A DNA stretch of 64,000 nucleotides from Chalara sp. BL73. Its lineage: Eukaryota > Ascomycota > Leotiomycetes > Helotiales. The notes under the pieces are model-generated. The model was not told the origin of the DNA. It did not search any database and worked only from the letters and a program-made list of their open reading frames with translations. A program made the translations under genes and the position numbers. Where the stretch lies: NCBI GenBank assembly GCA_918026815.1, contig CAKJVC010000062.1, positions 58,546-122,545 of the forward strand, written 5' to 3'. Positions 1-11,059 of this stretch are shown here, piece after piece (position 1 is the stretch's first letter; every line of letters starts with the position of its first letter).

Positions 1-1028
1 ACAGATGGAGTTGGACAGACTTCGGAACGCGCTCCCTCCGAATCTCAAATCTGACTGTGAGATGACCTCCACCTAAACAAATAATTGTTTTGTCGCTAAC
101 GCGGTATGCGAGACTAGACTCCCTATCCTGCCATTATAACAGTGCTTACCTACGACTCTTTGAGCCTCTGCTAGAGGGGTCACATCTTCCAGATGCCGAA
201 TCTCAATCCCTCGCCTCCCTCTCGTTCTCAGGCTTGTCGATATTCGACATCTTCTCAGGCTTTACAGCCGCGCTCAAGACCTGGTTCGATGACTGGCTCG
301 CCATTCCCGTCTGCTCTTACTTCTACATGCCCCAGCCTGCCTCCGCCCAGTTCATTCACGCCGCCATGATGCTCTCCCGCTGGGTGAGAGTAGCTGGCCC
401 GAGCGCGGTCAGGCTTTCTAGTGCCGGAACTACCACACCCCAAAAAGAAGCGTCGATTCCTCGTCAACCCGTGCCGGCTTTCAGCGGCGTCCCAGCATGC
501 CCAGATCTGAGCTTACAGCAACCGCCCTCCTCACCCTCTGCCCCAGCTATCTCCGCTCAAATACTCGATACTCTCAGAGCCAAAGTCCTGGCACAGCCCA
601 GCCTTCAGGTTAATATCTTTAGCATCGTAGACACCATAGTAATTCGTTTCGAGGCCGCGAAGAAAGAGATGGCTGCGGCGCAGGGCGGGGTGTGGGAGAA
701 CGATACTTGGGATCTTGCTGCGGAGCATATCAAGATGAAGAAGCTCAGGGTCGAGAAGTGGTGCGAGATCGTCGCGATAGGGGCGGAGAAGGGGAGAAAC
801 CGACTGACTGATGCTTCTAATGACGCTGACGAAGGGAGCGGAGGAACTACGAATATGCTAGGGAGTCGAAGCATCAACCGCTTTGACTGGCTGGAATCAA
901 GCAATGACCAGGAAAGCAGGCATTGGGAGGGTGATCTGTTTGATGAAATTATGAGGGACATTCACACGGGAGTTCTCCCTGACACTTCTGGTGACTGGGG
1001 TACAGGTGTACTGGACGTATGGGATTGA
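1..1028 (+). CDS. Zn2Cys6 transcription factor, C-terminal part (5' end outside window)
   Basis: Partial gene running in from the left edge. Bases 2-56 read in frame as a segment containing LRNALPPNLK, typical of the linker region of fungal binuclear-zinc regulators. A GTGAGA donor at 57 and an acceptor ending at 117 define a 61-nt intron with a CTAAC branch site near 96-100. The second exon then runs open to a TGA at 1026-1028. It carries the usual C-terminal layout: a hydrophobic fungal-trans-like helix region (YNSAYLRLFEPLLEG), a poorly conserved Ser/Pro-rich stretch, and an acidic Trp-rich tail ending GVLDVWD. The zinc cluster itself lies outside the window, so the family call rests on the C-terminal pattern only. 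Target genes are unknown; the nearest metabolic genes are the monooxygenase remnant and hydrolase at 3.9-5.7 kb. Confidence 0.7.
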
Positions 1029-1181
1029 TGGGCGGATCAGGCATAGAAGGCGTGCAAAATTGAGACCTTCTCAAATATCCAGTCTTTTTGGCAGCAGCAA
1101 GTATTGCTGCTCCCTTGGCGGGCACAAACCCGTGCAAGTATGAGATTATCCGTTGTGTTGGCCGAATCCGTGGTTCCTGGA

Positions 1182-1320
1182 CAGTGAAAGAACTAGTATC
1201 GTGATATTTAGTGATATTTAGTGATATTGAGTCTCGAGTCATATAATATCGACTTTTTGATACTACGCTAGTATTATATGAAAATTTGATATTATATTAT
1301 ATTAGCAATATACTATAATA
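1182..1320 (+). repeat. Truncated hAT-type MITE end, family copy 1
   Basis: Starts with CAGTGAAAGAACTAGTATCG and is collinear, for about 130 bp, with the reverse complement of the right end of the complete element at 13965-14567. The shared stretch includes ATCGACTTTTTGATA, CGCTAGTATTA and TTATATTATATTRGCAAT. It contains three tandem 10-bp units (TGATATTTAG, last one variant) at about 1202-1231. Similarity stops near 1320 and no right end or target duplication is visible, so this is a 5' fragment. Confidence 0.65.
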
Positions 1321-1738
1321 TTATGCCTGTCACCTCCATCTGGAGCACACGTGACCTATATTAGCCGATCTCTCAGAGGCCCCCGTTGTCCACTGTATCT
1401 GTAAATGCACAGCGTGTATCGTGACAATGTCAAGGCCGAAATGCGGCTTTGTAGCTAAAACATACTTGAATTATTAGAGAATCTCCACTCTGTTACCGTT
1501 AACTTTTTATTACTATTACAACTTTATTACCAATATTCTTTAATTTTTAAACGCTACTACAAAAGCCACTGGTACAATTAAAATGAAAATTATGACTATT
1601 AAAAAGTTATACAAAGTAGCTGGCTCGCGAAAAAGCTTTTAAGTAATGAAATATTAAACTACTATTGCTGTAATGGAACTTATGCTAAAAGCAAAAAACT
1701 GCGATAAAATTTAACATTCGGCTTTAAACGTAACATAT

Positions 1739-1958
1739 TGTAACAACTCAAGGCGAATAGGGATCCCGACCCGTAGATCTCGGGGAGAAAAGCTCAAAAA
1801 TGTGAACGACTATCAATTGTTATAACGAAAAGAACAAGCTACCGATAGCAGAAAAGAAGGAAAGCAGCGCTTTATATACAGGAGACTGGCCGGAGGCCAG
1901 TGTAAGCGAGTCGCCGAGACCTAGGGGTCATAAGCGAAGTTGGGCCAGGGCTGTGACA
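1739..1958 (+). mobile_element. Solo LTR (Gypsy-like), 220 bp, target duplication CATAT
   Basis: Begins TGTAACAACTCAAGG and ends GGGCTGTGACA, so it has TG...CA ends with short inverted terminal bases. It is flanked by perfect 5-bp direct repeats CATAT at 1734-1738 and 1959-1963. No internal retrotransposon domain or second LTR lies next to it, so it is a solo LTR left by recombination. A TATA-like TTTATATACA lies near 1870 and a short GGCCGGAGGCC hairpin near 1890. The Gypsy assignment is from the general look of the ends and is tentative. Confidence 0.75.
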
Positions 1959-3890
1959 CATATATCGAGCATAGCACCGATCCGCTACTTATCCAAAACT
2001 TAAACACACTGGTGGGCTAAAGGCGAGAAGAGAAATGATGTAACAGCCAGGATTCGGCAAACCAGTTCAAGACGCTCAATATGGAATAAAAGTCCTTACG
2101 GAAAATATTAAGGTTTCAGCCGCAGTACCTTCTGGGCTGCAAACAGCGTAACCAGCTCATGACCAGCCACAGGCTTGCAGCTACAACAAGAATGCATGAT
2201 CTAGACTGTTGTAGGTTTTAGCTGTTGAAGTACTTTTTGGAGATATCTAAATCACAGGCTTGGTGGCTATAAAGGAAGAATACAACATAGTCGAGGGGCG
2301 AAGGACATAAATGGAAGCCAGAACTTTTTGGAGGAGGGCAAGCTTGAGTCTCTCATGGATTCAATAACCTACATTTCATATCAATACAATACTATTACTT
2401 TTCCATTGCCAATTACGTGTCTTTGTATTATACGTGCCTTTACCTGCTATATTGCAATCCCTCCTGTTGCCCTCTATTTGTTACAAATGAGCCCGTTTCT
2501 TGCATTGCTCCAAAGTAAATCTCAGCTCAGAATTCGCAGCTATCAAATTACGTAGATTGGTCCACGCTAGAAACCGCACTGAAGTCCATCACTAACTCGA
2601 GAAAACACATGTTATCAGGTATCGCGAGATTGCTAAACCTTTCGCGTGAAGGCAGGGTTGTCTCGCCCGTCTTACGGTAGCCGTTGCGAATTTTCTGCCT
2701 AATAAGTGCGCCTTGTGCGTAACAGAGCATCTAGTAAGATTTTTTTTTGCGCCATAAGTTCGTCAGCAGTGGCCTTCAGCAGAATCGGGAACCTGGCGCC
2801 TAACGACGCCACCTAGTAGCATTCATTTACTCCAATCGTGGAATGGCAACCACAATCGGCACCACACTTGGAGGCCTCGATAGTGGCTATCAAGGCGCTA
2901 TTGCCACTCAAATCAGGTTAGTGCTCTTGGCTGCTACTTCCTTTACCTTGATTCAGAAGTTCAACGTAAGGTCAATATTGCCTATCCACAGTGTGGCCAG
3001 TAGTATTACAGCCGTACGGATTCTCAAAATCGAGGCTATAACCGTACGGTTTTTTGACCACTTCCCACCAAAAGTTGCCATAATTGTACAGGTTTTCAGT
3101 GATTAATCATCAAATGGTGCGTATTTTCTGGTCCTCATCACACTACTGGCTACACTACCTGTCCAGACTTTTCTGCTGTCTTTACAAGGAAATATGGATT
3201 GCACGAGTTACTGAAGCTGCACTGTACCTTCTAGAGTTTTAGTACGAAATTGGAGGTTGGCGGTTGCTATTTGCTGAATCAGAGTTGCAAAGGTGGTGTA
3301 AGTTTGGTCTCTTGTGCGCGAGTGAAAATGAAAAGGCGATCATGCAATTCATATAACAAGATAGTATCCACGGATTCTGGCGTCGCCTATAAATTCTTCC
3401 TCTTACTGTAAAATTATACGTACTAAGGACAATTGCCCCAATGACAGTGGTATGGTGCGTTAGCTTCAAATAATGTATAGGTTTAGGGTGGGTACATAAA
3501 ATGCCAGCCATTCAAGAGTGGTGAAGTATGAAACGGCTATCTAACCCTCCTGCGCTTAGCTTCGACTTTGAGAAATAGTATGCAATTTCTTCGATAATGA
3601 GACTTTAGCTGGTATGAGCACATTTGCCCTAGTTGGCATTACTGTCACAGCCGGTTGAGTCTTCCAATGCCGCCAGCCTCTCCATCCTTATTACAAAGAT
3701 ATAGTGTTAGAATATCTCCAAGTGCCTTAGGGCTCCCCTCTCTGGCTGTAACAGGGAGTGATTTTTACACGTTTGCTATGATAGACAATCTCACAGAATG
3801 AACATCCGACCCTACTCGACGACGACGACAGCTTCAACTATATTCCCTATATAAAAGACATAGATAGAATAATTGGATCACACTCCGGAC

Positions 3891-4190
3891 TCACCAGGTA
3901 GCCCCGAAATCGCCACCTTTCTCGATAATGCGGAAGTTATTGATCCCTTGTGCAGGATCCCGAGAGAAACTAGGCGCATTAGGGTCCTTGATATAATGCA
4001 AGATAGAACCTTCTATTAGCCGACACTGGTTAATACCATTATGATGGAGGCGCTCGTCTCGTTCCGCTGCATGCTTAGCTTTTAGAGCATCAGGATCGAA
4101 GCTGAGGCCATCAGGCTTATCTTTTGCTTGCATCAACAAGGGAGGTAGAGTCAAAGTCTGTGCGGTATTGGGTATAGTGCCGGAAGTCAT
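3891..4190 (-). pseudogene. Baeyer-Villiger-type FAD monooxygenase, N-terminal remnant
   Basis: Reading from an ATG at 4190, about 99 residues match the N-terminus of fungal cyclohexanone-monooxygenase-like flavoproteins: the leader with LKAKHAAERDERL, then HYIKDPNAPSFSRDP, then RIIEKGGDFGATW. In intact members the Rossmann GxGxxG segment lies between the RDP and RIIEKGGDFGGTW blocks. Here roughly 25 residues are missing in frame, so the FAD-binding loop is gone. A GTGAGT donor follows at about 3892, but nothing resembling the next exon (WNRYPG, FAD/NADPH domains) is found downstream. It is divergent from the alpha/beta hydrolase at 4555. BVMO-esterase pairs are a known functional pairing (ester or lactone formation, then hydrolysis), so this may once have been such a pair. 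Confidence 0.75.
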
Positions 4191-4554
4191 AGTTTTGTAG
4201 CGGCTTTGTGCCTATAGTGATGATTTAGAGCAGTCCTTAAGCTCCTATCTCAGGAGATTTATACACATGAGCATCGGCACACAGTCTGACTCCATACCGA
4301 GATCTTTCATTAGTATCTCGTGGTTCTAAGGACCTGATAGCCCGTCGGGGTCGAAACTCCGCGGGGATTGAGATAAATACCGATGTCCCATGTAGGTCTA
4401 TTTTTCAACGTCAATCATAAATCTCCCAAAGCTCTGCCACCATTCCTCGAGAATACTTATTTAATAATTGCACGATATAGAGCGAAAGTCCCAGCTCTCA
4501 GATCTCAATACCTCAACTTTGAGTAATCATAACAGCGTCGTGGTTGTTGCCAAG
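4191..4554. promoter_or_regulatory. Divergent intergenic region between BVMO remnant and hydrolase
   Basis: 364 bp separate the two divergent start codons. It would hold both promoters. I see a CCATTC box and TATTTAATAA just upstream of the hydrolase (4440-4465) but no recognisable regulator site. The assignment is by position only. Confidence 0.35.
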
Positions 4555-5708
4555 ATGCCCGCATCATCTAAGATCTTTGTAAGCCCCTCCTTCCTCAAAG
4601 CATTCTCGTATGCTTTCTCCCTCGGATTCGTCAAATCTCTTTCTTATGTAGGCTCGACAATTGCTGCATACAAGACAAAGTTCCCACCAACGATCACTAA
4701 GAAACTCCACCCTTCGCTTGCTGAAGCACGAATCTTCTTCCCGCCCAACACCGACAAGACTAGTTCTCTGCTTCCTACAGTCTTTTCAATTCATGGAGGT
4801 GGCTTCTGCATGGGCCAGCCTGCCAATGATGACCACATTAATGCTAGACTGGCAGCGAACGGAATCCTCGTTATCGCGCTTCCTTATCCTCTCGCACCCG
4901 CGAATTCATACCCCGCACCTATCGTTGCTCTTGTATCACAGATGCAAAAGGCTCTCACGGACTCAGAACTCCCAATTGACGCTTCTAGAATCGGACTCAT
5001 GGGTTTTAGTGCTGGTGGAAACCTCGCCCTCGCCGTCCAACAGCTTGACGAAGCACCCGAGATCAAAGCTACCATGGTCTTCTGTCCACCAGTCTCCTTC
5101 GCGCTTACAGTGCCAGAGATGCTTGAAACACGTGCCCCTGCCGCTCGCTCTAAGGTTGACTTCCTCATCCCATGGGTACCACGGATGGAATGGGGATATA
5201 TCCCAGCAGGCACATTACTTGAGGATCCGAAGCTCAGCCCTAAATTTTCAAGCCTAAATGCCCTGAGCGAATGGATGTTCGTGGTAGGTGCGGAGCACGA
5301 TATACTGTGCGCCGAGGCTGGTAAGATGGTAGCTGAATGGCTTGACGAAGAGTATGGAGAAGACGGGCGTGATGAGATGACTGGGAAGGATGGAAAGATC
5401 AGATGGCTGCTTGCGAAGGGGCAGAAACATTCTTATGGTAAGTTCTCAGACTTTTAGAGGATAATTCCATTTTCCATACTGTCTCTAGATTGCATCAGAG
5501 CAAAGCAATGCTCTCGCCATGCACTCATTGTCGCTCCTGAAACATTTCAAAAATGGTAGACTGACTCCGCAATCCGACTCCAGATCATGACATTCCGCCT
5601 GTGATGGCAAACGAGACCCCAGAACAGCTGAAAGAGCGGAAACGGCTGGATGAAGAGATTTGGAAGAAGGTTGAGGCGTGGTTGGTAAACGGGCCTTTCA
5701 AGAAATAG
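4555..5708 (+). CDS. Alpha/beta hydrolase fold-3 esterase/lipase
   Basis: Two exons (4555-5437, 5584-5708; intron 146 nt) encode 335 residues. The hormone-sensitive-lipase pattern is clear: the oxyanion motif HGGGF, the nucleophile elbow GFSAGG, the acid in the GAEHDILC segment, and the catalytic His in GQKHSYDHDIPP, which is only completed by joining exon 2. The N-terminal hydrophobic stretch (AFSYAFSLGFVKSLSYVG) could be a membrane anchor or cap helix. The start is the ATG at 4555; the open frame extends upstream but has no other ATG in a good context. The intron is longer than most here and contains a second acceptor (5489), so an alternative isoform is possible. Substrate is unknown; a short-chain or lactone ester would fit the BVMO remnant upstream. 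Confidence 0.85.
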
Positions 5709-8479
5709 ACCTTGAGCTTTCTTAACGTATCCAGTCAGTGGTTTAAGATGGGTGATGCAGCTCTGGCATGTATTTAAGACAAATGGAAGTACGATTGCGA
5801 AGTATTCACATACATGTAACTTCAAGTTGATACAGTATTGTTTTTGCTTTTCACTATTCTTGCTCAGATCTCTTTTCAATGAACTTTCTCTTTGTCGTCT
5901 TTGACTCAAGACAAACATTTAGTTGCTTCTCCATATTGGTACGTAGATCGGCTGCTGACCACAGCTTTTATATTCCATGTTAGTAAAAATATTTCATTAG
6001 TTTTGAAAGTAGTGGATCGATGTGTGTAGTGGCGTCAAACCCTGCAACAGGACGCTTAGGCATGGAAGGCTAGTCGCCATACTCTTTGGCTCTTCAGACG
6101 CAGTCGTCAGAATAATCGTCATCGGTCCCACATATGACGACATAATAAGGGTAGGGGAGCTGGCAGAGGCAGTTTATGTTGGCGGTTTGAATCTCATGGG
6201 CGGTGCTGCCGCTGTTGGATATATTACATGCGTGGATGGCAGAACCCTGAGAATGTGTTGTGTTTCTCGATTGACAGAAGACTTCGTTTGGAATTACCGC
6301 CCAAGGTGCCACCTCATCATCTCTAAATTACACAGCCTTTCCATAAGATCCCAGTGCTCAAGCTCTTGTTAACTCGAGATAAGATTCGGGGTCTAAGCTA
6401 TCTAACACTGCCTCCTGAATCCCGGGTACAGCTGAATTTTATCATAAAAGGGGCACAGATAATCGCATTATTATGCTGCGGCTCCCAGCTATCGAACTAC
6501 TCCCCTCCGGTTAACTACTACCATACTTATTGCTAGGTGCTAGGCGGATGTCAGCAAGTGAACGAGGAGTCGTAGAGGCAACAAGGCTTAAGCCAATCTT
6601 GATTATTTTTTATTTGCTTCTCTTACTCTCTTTTATTCCAAGAGCACTTAAGCCAACCAACCAAGCGAGGTTGCGGCTCTTTACTTGCTTTCCCCTTTTT
6701 ATGCCCTAACAATATCCTATACGTGATACACCTAAGCTTTGCTTCTTTCTAGACCTAGTCTACAGTGGGGTCACAGTTGGGCCAGAGTAGAGAAAAGATT
6801 AGCCAGGTAGATATATAGATATAATATAATACATTAGCATCATTAGCAATAGTAACAGCCAAAGCAAAACATGCTATATATTATTAACAAATATTGTATA
6901 TGTACTAAATATATGCTTGCGATTTTTGCGGCTAACAGTAAAAAATAAAACTTGTACATATTTAGTGCATGTTAGAAATATGCTAAATTTGTAATACTAT
7001 TGCTTAGTTAAGCACCAGTTTGTTTATTTATATTACATAATTAATTAAACTATTTTTAACTAAACGTTCGCTATATACTAAAAATGCGCTAAACACGCTA
7101 AACTAACTACTATACTACAATTGAAATACAACTTAATTTGAGTAGAATTTCATGCTTTTTGAGCTTGGCCAGAGCAAAGCATTTTAGTCAGAATTAAGGT
7201 TCGATTCTCTACCCTTGGCCAATTGGAACCCGGTTTACAGTTAAGCAGTGACTGTAACACTTATGCACATTCTAAACGACTACTATGCCTAATTACAATC
7301 CATCCTTAATACGCCCAGGACTTGTCAAAGATATCCATTATTGAAGGCACTCTGTAGCTACGTAAATACCCAACTGGCCTGCAGTTGGGTGACCCCATGA
7401 CCTAAGGGCATGTACCACTTTTCTAAGCAACTATTATGGTACCATTCCATTGATGAGCCGTGTGGCCGAACATCAAATCATTGGATTCCAATTCTAATTA
7501 GATCAGCAGAGCCAAACCGCTCGCCCAAGCCCCAGGAGTGCTTCTACAACATGGTGACACGCAGAATACCCCAGATAAGCCCATCCTCCACATTTCGCCG
7601 TTCCCCACTTTGCGGACAATCTCCACTTTGGCAACTATTTTCGGGTACGATTAAAAGGGCGGCCATTAGCGTCCCCACCACTTTCTCCATCGCTCCAATT
7701 TTCGAGCTACTCTCCACTCGCGGACCATGTCCACTTTGCTGGGCACTCTCCACTCTAATGACCCGTGAGGCTCTTAATTTCTAGGTGCAAGACCGAAAAG
7801 GAGACTGGCCCTCCTCGCGAGGCGAGTTGGAAGAACTTGTCCCTTCGTGCTATCAAATCGTTTCTGTCAGTGTTTCTTTGGTACTAGTATGTGCCCAGTG
7901 CCAATCCATGCTTAGTACTGCCTGGTTCGTGACAACAAACTCTGGGTGAAATATTACTTAATTCTAAGCCGAATCAACGTCTTCGAGCATCTAGATATAG
8001 CTGTATGGCATGCTAAATACCTTTCGTATGATAAGTGATTGTTTTGAGTGGCACCATAAGAGTATTGTAGAATAGAAGGAATAGAGAGTAGGTCTCAATG
8101 AATTTTGACTTGAATTACATCCTCTGATTGGTCAAAGCCCCATTTATTTAAGCGAACTCTACCTCTTTGACCGTTAAAGGGATACTGTAACTGTCACGGT
8201 CACACGTAATCGCCTCGGTTATTATTCCTATTTAGGACTAGTAATACATGATCAGGATCCTGACTTTTATTGATAGTTCTTTCGCGCTCCATCTTCTCAT
8301 CTTAGTTTAGATGTCTTTGTAATAGAACCTCCTTACTGGCTACAATAGCGCCCGGATTTGGATTCATGACAATAAACCTAACGACTTACTAAATAAAGTA
8401 TCAGAGCGTACAGAGAATCGCCAAAGCTTAATACTAGGTCGAGCGCAGCACATCTGCAACCTTCTCTAGCTTGCCGCCC
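5709..8479. other. Gene-poor region with one MITE and a repeated CCACTTTG motif
   Basis: No gene recognised. Contents: a TA-flanked 473-bp MITE (6763-7235), and at 7550-7770 a stretch with CCACTTTG or CTCCACT repeated about six times. Short frames at 6022-6372 and 7410-7784 have no family signature. The rest is moderately AT-rich sequence. Confidence 0.55.
6763..7235. mobile_element. TA-flanked MITE (Tc1/mariner-like), 473 bp
   Basis: Left end CAGTGGGGTCACAGTTGGGC, right end (reverse complement) AACCGGGTTCCAATTGGCC. These are imperfect inverted repeats that continue with AGAGTAGAGAA and GGGTAGAGAA. TA dinucleotides flank both sides (6761-6762, 7236-7237). The interior is AT-rich with no coding potential and contains CTAAATATATGCTT, which is also present in the second copy at 17426-17902. 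The same family is therefore present twice in the window. Superfamily is inferred from the TA duplication and ends only. Confidence 0.65.
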
Positions 8480-10265
8480 TTATAATGCATATCGATAATC
8501 GGGGTGGCATTGCAAACTTGACGAGTACGCAGTTGTCTTTGCCCCTCTCGTAGTGTTCTCCTCGGCAACATCTTCCTCCGCCAGCCTATCCAATTTCTTA
8601 TTGCGATATCGCAGGAAGAAGCGCAGTAGGGTGGCCATGAGGATGCATAATCCAGAGAATGTGACGTTAAGAATGTTCGCCTTGACGTATCGTGGTCCGT
8701 CAGTCTTTGGATAGAAATAGCTGGCGTAGATTGCTGCGAAGTTGCTTCCGGCGTTGACGACCTAATAGAAATGATGTTAGATTCCATTAAATATGAATAT
8801 CTTGGAAGAGACTAACAGCATATGCAACCGCTCTCTTGGATGATGGGCGAGGTAGGCTGGATGCCACCCAGGAGAGAATGCAACCGAAGGAACCATAAAC
8901 GGACATCATCATGAAGGTAGCCGTATATCTGGCACCAACATTAAGCGTGCTGGCCGAGATGATGAAACCAGCTGAGCAGAAGACTTGCGGCCACAAGATA
9001 TGAAGCCATCTCTCTTTTGTCTTATCCGAATGCATAGAATTGCAGATGCCAAGGGTCGCTGCAAAAACATAAGGCGGTGCAGTGAGCAGTAAGGTTTGCG
9101 TGCGGCCATATCCCAGCGACTGGACGATTGTGGGGAAGAAGTTGGTAAATGCGGACGCGGTATTGAGACCCAATTGCATGATCCAGATGAAGTATAGCGC
9201 CGGGTCGAGGACGGCCATCTTAAGACCGGCTACGACACCGATCTCGTTGCCCTCGTCGCTAGCTTCTTCCGCGACGCGGAGAATTGCGAGGTTGCGTTCT
9301 TCAGTCGTGAGCCACTTAGTTGTTGCTGGATAGTCGGGCAGAATGAACATGGCAGCGAAGGCACAGGGAATGGTGGCGGTGCCTTCGATAATGACTATGT
9401 ATACTGTCAGCATAAACTATGTTGTCGGGACTTCGCCCTTACAGAGCCATCTCCATGCAGCGATTCCGGCTTTGCCATCCATACCGGACATGATGGCCGA
9501 AGCGAGAAGGCCACCAAAAGCCCCGGCCATTTGACCAGCGGCGTAGAGAATCGAGATGCGGGCTGCAAGTTCCTTCTTGGTATACCAACAGCTGAAAAGG
9601 AAAAGAGCACCAGCTGAAAACGCAAAGTTAGTAAATGTCCCTGCAGCATTGAAGATGGAACATCTACGAAAGAATGGCGCTTCTACGAAACCTAGTAGGA
9701 AACGTAGCACAATCCATGACTGATAGTTTTGAGAAGCTCCACAACTTGCTGAAACGGTGGCCCAACAACACATTACGAAGGGCTGGTTGATGTTAGCACC
9801 CATGCTTTGCAATTCAGATCTTGTAATTACTAGAAACAATGACGGGCGCGTCTTTTTAAGAACCATGTTTGTTGGAATTTGTGTGAGAATGTACCCAACG
9901 AAAAATATCGACTTGGATTTTAAAGTTAGTCAAAACAAGATATTTTCGATGACCAACCTACAATGATGGTGTTATATTGCGTTCCGACAAGGCCTGTGTC
10001 CTTTTCCAACGTCCCCAATCGCGCAGCTGCGATATTGTTTCTATCAAGGTAGTTAAGGATATCTAGTGGTCTGAATTAGAAGAGTATGGAGAATTACGGA
10101 GCAGTTGAACATACAGATCAACATCATCATGGGCATGAGTCTCAGATCGATCTTCCGCAGAAGTTTCTTCTCTGCAACTGCCCTATCTCCAATAGAACCC
10201 CGAACCTCCTCCTGGATCTTCGTGATTGTCTCCAATTCGATCTTCTGCTCCTTCAGGTCAACCAT
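8480..10265 (-). CDS. MFS transporter, anion:cation symporter (allantoate permease/Dal5-like) family
   Basis: Seven exons (10265-10115, 10062-9962, 9911-9831, 9782-9668, 9613-9443, 9394-8817, 8761-8480) join in frame to 492 residues with introns of 48-55 nt. Family hallmarks: N-terminal LLRKIDLRLMPMMML, then NYLDRNNIAAARL, GLVGTQYNTIIS, SIFFVGYILTQIPTN, LRFLLGFVEAPFFPG, WYTKKELAARISILY, AAWRWLFIIEG and LPDYPATTKWL, ending DYRYAL. About 12 membrane segments are spread along the chain. It would sit in the plasma membrane and import a carboxylate-type substrate (such as sugar acids, allantoate or nicotinate) by proton symport. The neighbouring aldolase, dehydrogenase and kinase genes point to a sugar acid, but that is inference. 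The gene looks intact. Confidence 0.88.
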
Positions 10266-11059
10266 TGTGCTATACCTGCAGCTGCTTAATAAAAAGATGT
10301 AAGTGATGGGCTGGTTGTTTTGATTCCTCGTAAGAGACTAGACGAGAATTATATAGATCCCAATATGAGTTGATCATTGGGTTATGAATCAAAGTTCGTT
10401 CAAAGGTCTCTGGGGAAATTGATCATCGAGAAAGGTCGGATGTGGAGTAATAGCGCTAAAGCAGGTTCCCCATATCTCCACATGTACCAACAGCTGGGGC
10501 ATAAGCCTCTCCTCCGAATTCGTCCCATGATCTAAAATTGCCGACGATATAAAAAACTTTGGTCACCCAAAGGTGGGATTCGGGAAATTTCCCCCATGCT
10601 TGCACCCTCAGAAGTTATGATAGCTGAGTCATAGCTAACTAGGTCGCGTCGGCAAAACTATCCAAGCTTTCAGGACTCCACTCTCGTCGCCTGTCGGCTA
10701 CGCTAGGGAAAAAGGCCACACATTTTTGTCCTTACGAGTCACCACAAACCTGTTGTATGTTCTCCACTTGAGCTTTTCCTTTCTTGGTGCAACAGATAAA
10801 CTTCCTCGCAAAGCCTGAATCAATAACAGGCCGCCAGCATGGAAATTGCTTCTCTATGAGTTCAAATATTTGGTATGTGGGGGTTAGAGCTCGAGTGGGT
10901 GCAAGCTTTAGGTCCGGATGATATCACACTGAACAAAGTATACTCGTTTCTTCCAGTCTCTCTCTCTATATTATACTCTCATACAGCCCTTTTCTTTTCC
11001 TCTCATAAATACAAAAGATAGGCTCGATTCCAATAAATGGGACAACGCCGAGAGCTTTC
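10266..11059. other. Intergenic region upstream of MFS gene
   Basis: Roughly 800 bp between the MFS start and the aldolase pseudogene. No coding signal was seen. It presumably holds the MFS promoter and the ancestral promoter of the aldolase (divergent). A polypyrimidine run (TCTCTCTCT) lies at 10957-10968. Confidence 0.5.

Larger units (their letters stand above)
1029..3890. other. Repeat-rich intergenic region
   Basis: About 2.9 kb with no gene I can support. It holds a truncated hAT-type MITE (1182-1320), very AT-rich DNA to 1738 and a solo LTR (1739-1958). From 1959 to 3890 there are only short unconvincing reading frames. One at 2843-3106 begins with a Gly-rich segment (LGGLDSGYQGA) that might be a relic of an enzyme, but I could not assign it. 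No terminal repeats were found beyond the two elements listed separately. Confidence 0.6.

Noticed and set aside
2843..3106. Short frame with LGGLDSGYQGA, considered as a dUTPase/dCTP-deaminase-like relic
   Set aside because: Only one short motif, no second conserved block, ends within 90 codons.
6022..6372. 116-codon plus-strand frame
   Set aside because: No family pattern, no splice continuity, overlapping frame on the other strand; likely chance.
7195..7215. GGTTCGATTCTCTACC, tRNA T-loop-like
   Set aside because: Lies in the right inverted end of a MITE; no cloverleaf around it.
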